From the NCBI GenBank assembly GCA_963805925.1, contig CAWDWB010000009.1, positions 1 through 64,000 on the forward strand: a DNA stretch of 64,000 nt. The letters are read 5' to 3'. The notes beneath the pieces are model-generated. The model saw only the letters and a program-made list of their open reading frames with translations. It was not told the DNA's origin and did no database searches. Positions 8,715 to 15,644 of this stretch are shown one piece after another. Every line of letters begins with the position of its first letter. The first letter of the stretch is position 1. The position numbers were made by a program, and so were the translations under genes. Source of the DNA: CAMPKL01 sp963805925. Lineage in GTDB: Bacteria; Acidobacteriota; Terriglobia; Bryobacterales; UBA6623.

Positions 8715-9150
8715 TCAAGCTGTTTCATGCTGTTGTCCGACGGCCGCTGCGTCTTCTGTGGTTGGGACTGCAACAAGGCTCTCCTTGCTAAAAGTTGCCG
8801 TCAATCTTAGCCGAGCGCGAAGAGTGGGTCATACCTGATCAATCGTCCGCTCCCCGGCCGCGGAAAGGGACGGGCACGGATTTTCGCGGGCGGCGTTCGA
8901 TGCTCAGGGACTGATTTTGCGGGGCGCGAAAGGACGGGGACGAACCGATCCCTTTCGAGGACATCCCGGTGCGCCAGAGCGAGGGATAGCCGGATGGTTC
9001 CCTAGCAGGGCTGACCCACCGTTTACGCGTGTGGGCGGATGTTGGCCCTGAGATGGACCTTGGGCTGGCGGAGTGTCGAAGAGACTGATCCCTGACGGCC
9101 ACGGATCTGTTCCCTGGGAAAACCGACGCCCGGCGGGCTTTCTTGCCGTA

Positions 9151-9178
9151 AAACAAGAAAACCCGCCGGAACGGCGGG
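9151..9178 (-). terminator. Intrinsic terminator without an obvious upstream gene
   Basis: On the minus strand CCCGCCG, loop TTC, CGGCGGG, then TTTTCTTGTTT. A 7-bp GC stem plus T tract is a textbook form. The next minus-strand gene upstream is far away and the adjacent gene (from 9510) runs the other way, so it may end a small RNA. Confidence 0.65.
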
Positions 9179-9387
9179 CGGATTCCCTTCCAAGCGGGGA
9201 ACCGGAGATGTCTTGGGGTCGACCCTAGTTTCTGTTTCGCTCTTACGCTGCGGCTCGTCTGGCTTTGACCGCGCGCCCCGAACACTGCCCCCGATGCATC
9301 GGAGCCCCTGGCCGTGTCTGGACCAACCAGGGATCTTCTACATCCTTTGTAGCATGCCGCGTCAAGTGGGCCAGCGGAAGACGCTCC

Positions 9388-9432
9388 CTCACGGTCGCTG
9401 CTCTGTTGCGCTTGAACCTACGCATTGAGGGA
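9388..9432 (+). repeat. Dispersed intergenic repeat, copy A
   Basis: CTCACGGTCGCTGCTCTGTT followed by GCG and, after a variable stretch, GCATTGAGGGA matches copy B at 11956-12000 (CTCACGGCTGCGGCTCTGTT, then GGATTGAGGA). Both copies lie upstream of plus-strand genes. Confidence 0.5.
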
Positions 9433-9505
9433 AAGGCGGGGTCGTTAGACGGGGCGCAGAGACCCCAGATTGAGGGAGAGGGGCCGATGAAATCGCGCTC
9501 ACTGA

Positions 9506-9511
9506 TACAAT
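9506..9511 (+). promoter_or_regulatory. Candidate -10 hexamer of the GMC oxidoreductase gene
   Basis: TACAAT overlaps the ATG at 9510 and lies exactly seven bases before an in-frame GTG at 9519. If it is the real -10, the transcript is leaderless and translation starts at that GTG. Confidence 0.45.
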
Positions 9512-11207
9512 GACCGCGGTGCAAATCGTCAACCGTAACACGCAGAACTTCGATGCCATCGTGGTCGGCTCCGGCGCTACCGGAGGCTGGGCCGCGAAAG
9601 AGTTGGCGGAGGCCGGGCTGAAGGTCGCCTTGATCGAGGCAGGCCCCATGGTCCAAGAGAAGGACTTCACCGAGCACGACCAGCCTTATGACTGGAAGTA
9701 TCGCGGCACGGAGAATCCCAAGTCGCCCGACCTGACGCGCGCACGCCCAATCCAGGGCAAGTGTTACGCCGTTCGCGAAGGCAACTATAAGTGGTTCGTC
9801 GACGAGAACAAGAACCCTTACACAACGCCCAAGGACAAGCCGTTTTGGTGGGTTCGCCAGCGCGTCGTCGGAGGACGTTCGCTCTCGTGGGGACGGCAGA
9901 GCTATCGCACTGGAGACATCGACTTCAAGGCCGCCAGCCGTGACGGCTTCGGCATCGACTGGCCTATCCAGTACAGCGATCTGGTTCCCTACTACGAGAA
10001 GGTGGAGCGCTACATCGGCATCAGCGGCCTAGAAGAAGGCCTCCCGCAATTGCCGGACTCCGTCTTCATGCCGCCGATGAAGTTTACCTGCGGCGAAGCG
10101 ATTTTCCGCGAGCGCCTGAAGACGAAGATGAACCGCGTGCTGACCATGGGGCGCACGGCAATCATCACCGAGAATCACAATGGCCGTTCGGCGTGCCATT
10201 ATTGCGGACCGTGTGAGCAGGGCTGCATCACGCATTCCTACTACTCCAGCCCGTTCACCACGATCCAAGCGGCGCAGGCGACCGGCAACATGACGTTGAT
10301 CACCGACGCCGTGGTGAGCCGCGTCAATAAAGACGCGAACACGGGTTTGGCCTCCGGCGTCAGCTACATCAACCGCACGAGCCGCGAAGAACGGGAGGCA
10401 ACGGCGAAGGTCGTGGTGCTGTGCGCTTCGACGCTGGAATCGACGCGCATCCTGCTGAACTCGGAACCGGGCGGCATGGCGAATTCGTCCGGCGCGCTGG
10501 GCCACTACTTGATGGATCACATCTATCAGGGCGGCGCTTCAGGCAAGTTGCCTGAGTTGGACGCCAAGCCTTGGTACGGCATGCCGCGCAGGCCGACGGG
10601 CATTTACATCCCGCGCTTCCGCAACGTCGACCGCCCGCACACGAACGGCTTCATTCGGGGTTACGGCTTCCAGGGCAACTCGAATGCGAATTTCGCCTTG
10701 GGGGCTAGCGGCTTCGGCTCCTCTTATAAGAAGGCGGTACACGATCAGGCCGAGTGGTCGACCGGCATTACGGCTTGGTGCGAGACGCTGCCGCGCTACG
10801 AGAACCACGTCCGGTTGCATCCGACGCAGAAGGACGCTTGGGGCATCCCCAGCCTCGACATCAACATGTCCTGGAGCGACAACGAACTGGCGCTGTGGAA
10901 CGATGCCCGCGAGCAGGCCGCCGAGATGCTAGAAGCGACCGGACACAAGGACGTTCAACTCACCGGCGAGGTCTCCGTGCCGGGCTGGTGCATCCACGAA
11001 GTCGGCACGGCGCGCATGAGCGAGGACCCGAAGAAAGGCGTCCTCAATGGCTATGCGCAGACGCATGACATCAAGAATCTTTTCGTCACAGACGGCGCGG
11101 GATGGACGTCGATCGCTTGCCAGAATCCGACGCTGACGATGATGGCGATTACGGCGCGGACTTGCGATTACATACAGGATCAGATGAAGAAGGGCGGGTT
11201 CGCTTAG
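9510..11207 (+). CDS. GMC-family FAD-dependent oxidoreductase
   Basis: 565 residues. The FAD dinucleotide motif GSGATGG is at residues 20-26 followed by a second-strand Glu (LIEAG). The C-terminal domain has the GMC signature HEVGTARM with the catalytic His, then TDGAGWTSIACQNPTLTMMA with the catalytic Asn region. An insertion CHYCGPCEQGC resembles an iron-sulfur binding cluster found in gluconate/sorbosone-type GMC dehydrogenases. Members oxidise sugars or alcohols and pass electrons to a cytochrome or small subunit; no gluconate-2-dehydrogenase subunit 3 gene is adjacent. No signal peptide is seen. The first ATG overlaps the likely -10, so GTG 9519 (start MQIVNRN) may be the true start. Confidence 0.9.
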   Translation: MTAVQIVNRNTQNFDAIVVGSGATGGWAAKELAEAGLKVALIEAGPMVQEKDFTEHDQPYDWKYRGTENPKSPDLTRARPIQGKCYAVREGNYKWFVDENKNPYTTPKDKPFWWVRQRVVGGRSLSWGRQSYRTGDIDFKAASRDGFGIDWPIQYSDLVPYYEKVERYIGISGLEEGLPQLPDSVFMPPMKFTCGEAIFRERLKTKMNRVLTMGRTAIITENHNGRSACHYCGPCEQGCITHSYYSSPFTTIQAAQATGNMTLITDAVVSRVNKDANTGLASGVSYINRTSREEREATAKVVVLCASTLESTRILLNSEPGGMANSSGALGHYLMDHIYQGGASGKLPELDAKPWYGMPRRPTGIYIPRFRNVDRPHTNGFIRGYGFQGNSNANFALGASGFGSSYKKAVHDQAEWSTGITAWCETLPRYENHVRLHPTQKDAWGIPSLDINMSWSDNELALWNDAREQAAEMLEATGHKDVQLTGEVSVPGWCIHEVGTARMSEDPKKGVLNGYAQTHDIKNLFVTDGAGWTSIACQNPTLTMMAITARTCDYIQDQMKKGGFA

Positions 11208-11291
11208 GACAGTCTGGCGGTACGCCAGCGTGCATCCGATCGGAGGGGAAATTGTAGCCTGTCTCTGGTTTTCCACTAGCGGGACCACACG

Positions 11292-11750
11292 ATGACAAGA
11301 CGTAATCGATACTGGGCAATCATGACCTGTTCCTTGCTGATGCTTGCTGGGGGACGGGCTCAGGATCAGCCATCGCCAGCCTCGCTGCCGGCGGTCATCG
11401 CGGCGGCAACTCCGGTATACCCCATCGGCGCTCACACAGCCAACATTCAGGGCACCGTCAGAGTCAAGATCTCCACCGATGGGCACCGTGTCATCGACGC
11501 GGCGGTGGAAGACAACGGCGGTAATCCGTCCCTTGCTCGTTCGGCACAGGAGAATGCCACGAGTTGGCAGTTCGCGAATCACGATCCGACCAGTTTCGTG
11601 GTCACATATCGTTACATCTTGCTCGCTACACTTCCGGACATTAAGAGCGCCGGGCTGAACTCGAAGGTTATATTGCGATTTCCAACCGATGTAGAGGTGT
11701 CTGCACTGCGGTGGCCTGGAACGGTCGATCTTCCGGCAGAAGTGAAGTGA
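11292..11750 (+). CDS. TonB C-terminal domain protein, secreted
   Basis: 152 residues with a signal-like N-terminus (hydrophobic residues about 8-22, then GGRAQ). Residues 38-95 match the TonB C-terminal fold: PVYPIGAHTANIQGTVRVKI, then GHRVIDAAVEDNGG and a late W in SWQF. TonB proteins transmit energy to outer-membrane receptors, but this one lacks the Pro-rich linker, and stand-alone TonB_C proteins of this sort are common in Acidobacteria with unknown roles. No exbB/exbD or receptor gene is adjacent. Confidence 0.65.
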   Translation: MTRRNRYWAIMTCSLLMLAGGRAQDQPSPASLPAVIAAATPVYPIGAHTANIQGTVRVKISTDGHRVIDAAVEDNGGNPSLARSAQENATSWQFANHDPTSFVVTYRYILLATLPDIKSAGLNSKVILRFPTDVEVSALRWPGTVDLPAEVK

Positions 11751-11931
11751 GCAGAAAAGTTAACGCGGACGAGCGGGACCGAAAAGCTTTCCGGGACATC
11801 CGCATATTGTGCTACGGCACTGTCAGAACACCGTGAAGTGTGTTGGTTTCAGCGTGCAGCGGACTTACGGCCGATAATCCGCGAGTCGTCGAAGCTGATG
11901 CGAGACCGCTCAGGGATGCTCGCGCTCCGGC

Positions 11932-12056
11932 CCGCCCCGACGGGCGGGACCGCAGCCTCACGGCTGCGGCTCTGTTGCGGGTTGGTCCGCGGATTGAGGA
12001 TTGGCGAAAGTAACTGCGGGTTGGGGGTAATCGTGGACAGCCAAGGGTGGCTGTCC
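11932..12056 (+). repeat. Structured intergenic repeats between the tonB-like gene and nikR
   Basis: Three hairpins: CCCGCCC-CGAC-GGGCGGG near 11933-11950; CCGCAGCC-TCAC-GGCTGCGG near 11950-11969, which is part of dispersed repeat copy B; and GGACAGCC (12035-12042) with GGCTGTCC (12049-12056) around a six-base loop. The last is REP-like and shares its core with 218-232 and 1266-1280. The gap 11751-12092 has no other signal besides the nikR promoter; no NikR operator (GTATGA-N16-TCATAC) is visible. Confidence 0.55.
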
Positions 12057-12079
12057 CCTGAGGCGGAGGGCGGTCGTGC

Positions 12080-12085
12080 TACTCT
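12080..12085 (+). promoter_or_regulatory. Candidate -10 hexamer of nikR
   Basis: TACTCT, seven bases before the ATG at 12093; no ribosome binding site in between. Confidence 0.45.
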
Positions 12086-12092
12086 TCCGAGC

Positions 12093-12509
12093 ATGAGTTC
12101 GCTGGCTCGAATCGGCGTCGCTATTGACGAGGATTTGCTTGAGAAATTCGATGCGCTAATTGCGCAGAGGGGCTATACCAACCGTTCCGAGGCGTTCCGC
12201 GACTTGATACGGGACGAGTTGGTACAGGAGACATGGAAGGAGCCTGAAGCGATTGTGGCGGGCTCGCTGACGCTGGTCTATGACCATCACGTACGCATGT
12301 TGTCGGACAAGCTGCTCGACATCCAACACGACCATCACCACATCATTCTGTCGACCATGCACGTGCATATGGACCACGACAATTGCCTGGAAGTATTGGC
12401 TCTGAAGGGTAAGGCGGAGCGTGTGCAGAAGCTGGCCAATGCATTGCTAGCGACCAAGGGCGTGAAGCACGGCAAACTGACGCTGACCTCACCGGGAAAG
12501 GATCTCTAA
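12093..12509 (+). CDS. nikR: Nickel-responsive transcriptional regulator NikR
   Basis: 138 residues. N-terminal ribbon-helix-helix DNA-binding domain (ARIGVAIDEDLLEKFDALI, then NRSEAFRDLIR) and a C-terminal ACT-like tetramerisation domain. The nickel ligands are present with E. coli spacing: His79, His90, His92 and Cys98 (11, 2 and 6 apart). NikR represses nickel uptake or activates urease genes when nickel is bound; neither gene type is in this window, so the targets lie elsewhere. The open frame continues upstream of 12093 through repeat DNA, but only this ATG gives the standard N-terminus. Confidence 0.9.
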   Translation: MSSLARIGVAIDEDLLEKFDALIAQRGYTNRSEAFRDLIRDELVQETWKEPEAIVAGSLTLVYDHHVRMLSDKLLDIQHDHHHIILSTMHVHMDHDNCLEVLALKGKAERVQKLANALLATKGVKHGKLTLTSPGKDL

Positions 12510-12514
12510 GGCTC

Positions 12515-12892
12515 GTGATTCTGGGCATCGGCATCGACATGGAAGAGGTCGACCGCATACGGCTCGTCATCGACCGTCATGGCGCGCGCTTCTTGAGCAA
12601 AGTCTTCACTGCGCGCGAAATCGAATACGTCGAAGACAAGGCCAACCGCTTTGAGCGGTACACGGCGCGTTTCGCGGCAAAAGAGGCGGCCATGAAGGCG
12701 TTGGGGACCGGTTGGAACAAAGGCGTCCAGTGGAAGGACTTGGAGATCGTCAATAGCCCGGACGGCTGCCCCTCCCTGCGTCTGGCGGGAGGCGCTTTGA
12801 GCCGGGCCATGCAGATGGGTTATCGGCGCGCCCACGTGTCGATGTCGCACACTCGCCGCGCGGCCATCGCACAGGTCGTCATCGAAGACTGA
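12515..12892 (+). CDS. acpS: Holo-[acyl-carrier-protein] synthase
   Basis: 125 residues, normal length. It starts at a GTG five bases after the nikR stop. Motifs: GIGIDMEEVDRI with the Mg-binding Asp, RFAAKEAAMKALGTG with the Glu and Lys, and VSMSHTRRAAIAQV at the end. It transfers 4'-phosphopantetheine from CoA to a Ser on acyl carrier protein in the cytoplasm. The tight spacing suggests cotranscription with nikR, a pairing without functional logic that I can name. Confidence 0.92.
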   Translation: MILGIGIDMEEVDRIRLVIDRHGARFLSKVFTAREIEYVEDKANRFERYTARFAAKEAAMKALGTGWNKGVQWKDLEIVNSPDGCPSLRLAGGALSRAMQMGYRRAHVSMSHTRRAAIAQVVIED

Positions 12893-12900
12893 GCCTTCGT

Positions 12901-12906
12901 TACAAT
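12901..12906 (+). promoter_or_regulatory. Candidate -10 hexamer of the Gfo/Idh/MocA gene
   Basis: TACAAT, seven bases before the ATG at 12914. It implies its own promoter although acpS ends only 21 bases upstream. Confidence 0.5.
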
Positions 12907-12913
12907 CGGCAGA

Positions 12914-13990
12914 ATGTCCCCTGTTCGCGTTGCTTTAATCGGTTGCGGCTCCGTCGGCCGCCGCATCCACGCCGCTGGTCTGCGGCTGTGTCCTGATGTC
13001 GAACTGGCGCTGGCCTGTTCGAGGTCGAAGGAGTCCGCGGAGAGCATCGGCGCGCCGGAGATCGTGCAGGATTATCGCCAGGTGATGTCCCGGGAGGACA
13101 TCGACGCGGTCGTCATCGCCACGCCTAACAATCTGCACCGCGAAATGGCTCTAGCGGCGTTTGCCGCCGGCAAGCATGTGCTGTGCGAAAAGCCGCTGGC
13201 CCTCAACGCCGAAGAAGCGAGAGAGATGCGCGACGCGGCGGAGGCATCGGGCAAGGTGCACATGACGGCGTTCACCTACGAGTTCATCCCGGCGGTGCGC
13301 TACCTGAAGAAAATCGTCGACCGCGGCGAGTTGGGGGAGATTCGCTCGATCCGCGGTGCGTATTTGATGGCGCTGGCCGGTCATACTCTGGGTTGGCGCT
13401 CGACCAAGGCGCAGGCGGGCTGCGGCGTGCTGGGCGACATCGGCAGCCATCTGATACACCTTTGCCACTGGATCGCCGGCGACATTGCGCGGCTGACGGC
13501 GACGGAGAGGAAGTTCCGCCACGACCCGAACTCCGACGTCGAAGACTGGATCGCCTTTATGGCGGAGTTCGAGTCGGGAGCGGTGGGCACGTTCGAGCTT
13601 TCGCGGATTTGCCCAGGGCGCGGCGCGGACATCACCGAAGAGATGACGATCGAGGTCTATGGGACCGAAGGCGGCGCGCTGATGAGCATGGCCGACCCCA
13701 GAGCAATATGGCTGACGACGGGAGCCGCCGCCAAGGACCCCGCCAGCCGGTTGGAGCGCGTGGAAATACCCGAGAGCGAGTGGAAGCTCGCGGGCGCGCC
13801 GCGTGGGCTGAGTGATGGCGACCCGCGCTGGTCGTATCGCTACGACCAGGCCTTCCAGTTTATTGAAGCAATTCACAAAGAAACGGCGGCACAACCCACA
13901 TTCGAAGCCGGTTATCGGACACAGCAGGTGTTGGATGCCGCCCTCGAATCGGCGCGAAGTAGAAGTTGGGAAGAGGTGCGGGCGAGCTAG
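12914..13990 (+). CDS. Gfo/Idh/MocA family oxidoreductase
   Basis: 358 residues. N-terminal Rossmann fold with ALIGCGSVGRRIH (NAD(P) motif), the family signature CEKPLALNAEEA and a substrate domain with GVLGDIGSHLIHLCHW, which supplies the catalytic Asp/His region. Family members oxidise or reduce sugars and cyclitols with NAD(P). The substrate cannot be read from sequence. Its TAG shares four bases with the stop of the convergent response-regulator gene (CTAG at 13987-13990). Confidence 0.88.
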   Translation: MSPVRVALIGCGSVGRRIHAAGLRLCPDVELALACSRSKESAESIGAPEIVQDYRQVMSREDIDAVVIATPNNLHREMALAAFAAGKHVLCEKPLALNAEEAREMRDAAEASGKVHMTAFTYEFIPAVRYLKKIVDRGELGEIRSIRGAYLMALAGHTLGWRSTKAQAGCGVLGDIGSHLIHLCHWIAGDIARLTATERKFRHDPNSDVEDWIAFMAEFESGAVGTFELSRICPGRGADITEEMTIEVYGTEGGALMSMADPRAIWLTTGAAAKDPASRLERVEIPESEWKLAGAPRGLSDGDPRWSYRYDQAFQFIEAIHKETAAQPTFEAGYRTQQVLDAALESARSRSWEEVRAS

Positions 13991-15306
13991 GCCACGGCGA
14001 CGGTTTCCGGGGGCGCCGCAGTCTTGTCTGCCTGCTTCGTCCTTAGCTCGTTGATCTCCAAGAAGATGCGGAAATGCTCGCCATTCCAAGAGTACTGCGA
14101 ATCGATGCGGTAGGCGGCGACTCCTTCGGATGCGGGTTGCTGCCGGTGAACTTGGGGCAGATTCATCGAGATTTCCACGCGTCGTTCGGCGCAAGCCACA
14201 CGCAGGCGTCCGGCTACGACGTTGAGGACTTCTTTGAAGCCGTCGATGGCAAGTTCCTCGTTGACCTCTTCGCCCAACATCGCTTTGCCGAGTTGTAAGG
14301 CCATGGCGTCGGTGGCATCCACACCCACGAGCAGTTCGAGCATCTCATCGTCGGCGCGAATGGCTAACCGGCCAAAGATGTCCGGCGCTTGGGCGGCGGG
14401 TATTTGGTCGACGGGCTCGGGCTCGGCGCCGGTCATGATGCCTAACGTCTGGTAGACAGCGGTTCTCAGTTCACGCTCCAAGAAGTCGGCCCAGGGCTTC
14501 AGGCCTTGGGCTGTGCGCGGCACTCCAAGCACAAGCTCAGCGACTTCTGCAGCAAAAGTGCTCGCTATATAGCTTTTGCGGACCGCTCCGGCGTAGCCAT
14601 CACCAGGGAGGGGCGCGGGCAAGCGGGACCCGAGTTCGTCCAGGCGAATGAGGGTGGGTTTGTCCTCACCGAAGGATGCCTCGATTCGGGCATTCAAAAT
14701 ATCGAGATCCAATCCGGGAATGGACGGCGACACCAGGACCGCCGACGGCTTCCAGCGCAGTAAATGGACCAAGAGCGCCGCGAGCGAGCGGGCTGTTTTG
14801 ACCGAGAAGACGCTTTTCAAAGCTCGCTCGGCGCAGTCGCGGAAATCACCCTCGGGGTCGGCGACCAAGACTCTGGGTTTCGCTCCGGCGGAGTCGGAAT
14901 CGCCGCGCGGACGATGCTGCAGAATGCGTTCCTCGGCGGTCTTCAGGCGCTTTACTGCGTGCTCATATTGCAGAGGCTTAAGTAGGTAGTCGGAAGCGCC
15001 GAGGGCGATAATCTGGCTGATTTTGTCTTCCGCGGCGACATGGGAAACCATCAGTACTTCCAGCCGCTCCCAAGACGAGTCCGTGCGCAGCAATCGGAGC
15101 AGTTCTATGCCGTCCAAGACGGGCATGCTGACGTCGGAGACGACGAGTTCGACCTTGTGCTCGGCAACGCGTTCCAGTGCCTGGAGACCGTCTTCGGCCT
15201 CGTAGATGACGGCCGAGATATTGCGTTCGATCCACCGCCGAAGTAGGGTGCGGGCGGAAGGCTCATCGTCGACCAGCAGGATGCGAATAGGTTCGGATTG
15301 CGGCAT
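13987..15306 (-). CDS. Response regulator with degenerate second receiver and CheX-like output domain
   Basis: 439 residues. Receiver domain at residues 7-125 with phospho-acceptor Asp58 (VVSDVSMPVLDG) and Lys in YLLKPL. Residues about 145-260 look like a second receiver lacking the acceptor Asp (VLVSPSIPGLDL). The C-terminal part, about 300-410, resembles CheX/CheC phosphatases: MLELLVGVDATDAMALQLG, then GFKEVLNVVAGRL with the ExxN catalytic pattern. So it may both receive and remove phosphate from CheY-like proteins. No chemotaxis genes are adjacent and no histidine kinase is near. Confidence 0.75.
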   Translation of the reverse strand: MPQSEPIRILLVDDEPSARTLLRRWIERNISAVIYEAEDGLQALERVAEHKVELVVSDVSMPVLDGIELLRLLRTDSSWERLEVLMVSHVAAEDKISQIIALGASDYLLKPLQYEHAVKRLKTAEERILQHRPRGDSDSAGAKPRVLVADPEGDFRDCAERALKSVFSVKTARSLAALLVHLLRWKPSAVLVSPSIPGLDLDILNARIEASFGEDKPTLIRLDELGSRLPAPLPGDGYAGAVRKSYIASTFAAEVAELVLGVPRTAQGLKPWADFLERELRTAVYQTLGIMTGAEPEPVDQIPAAQAPDIFGRLAIRADDEMLELLVGVDATDAMALQLGKAMLGEEVNEELAIDGFKEVLNVVAGRLRVACAERRVEISMNLPQVHRQQPASEGVAAYRIDSQYSWNGEHFRIFLEINELRTKQADKTAAPPETVAVA

Positions 15307-15644
15307 GGAGTTCAGAGCAGGACGTTGGGGCTCTGAAGATCACATCGACCCGCAAACCCTGCCGCTAGAGCGAAAGATTAGATCGGCAGCGAAGAACTCA
15401 ATGTGGCGACGGAATCAGCCCAGGTGATCGGTAAGTCAGAATTCCACACGCGTCGCCGAGAAGGATACGTGGGGGCTCAGATTGCGACGTCGGTTAAACG
15501 ACGGATAACTCAGCCCTAGCGACCACATCGGCCTCGGTCGGCAGGCCCTAGAGGAGAACGGGACGGCTGCGACAGACACCCCTTCCTCGGGTTCGCGGCT
15601 CGGTGGGCTTTGCGGTACGGCGCGTTGGAGCTACTCTAAGCGCT
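15307..15644. other. 338-base divergent intergenic region
   Basis: Lies between the response regulator (minus) and the M16 protease (plus). I see no gene, terminator or strong repeat; only the protease -10 at 15632-15637. Confidence 0.4.
15632..15637 (+). promoter_or_regulatory. Candidate -10 hexamer of the M16 protease gene
   Basis: TACTCT, seven bases before the ATG at 15645. TTGCGG lies 16 bases further upstream as a possible -35. Confidence 0.5.

Larger units (their letters stand above)
8715..9509. other. 795-base gap with repeats and a minus-strand terminator, no convincing gene
   Basis: No frame here has coding character. Visible signals: GAAAGG-ACGGG-type repeats near 8862 and 8929, with an inverted CCCTTTCG copy near 8955; a small GCCC/GGGC hairpin with TTTCTT near 9129; a clear minus-strand terminator at 9151-9178; and a copy of a dispersed repeat at 9388-9432. 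The stretch 9180-9385 on the minus strand could be an untranslated RNA ending at that terminator, but I cannot match it to a known RNA. Confidence 0.5.

Noticed and set aside
8839..9285. 148-codon minus-strand frame in the gap before the GMC gene
   Set aside because: Low-complexity Arg/Ser/Pro composition from GC-rich repeat DNA, and it would run through the terminator at 9151-9178.
9180..9400. 6S RNA, SRP RNA or tmRNA as the product of the minus-strand transcript
   Set aside because: None of their conserved cores (for example the SRP GGAAGGAAGCA loop or a tRNA-like end) can be found.
11838..12092. In-frame upstream extension of nikR by 85 codons
   Set aside because: The extension translates repeat DNA with hairpins, is not NikR-like, and a -10 lies just before the ATG at 12093.
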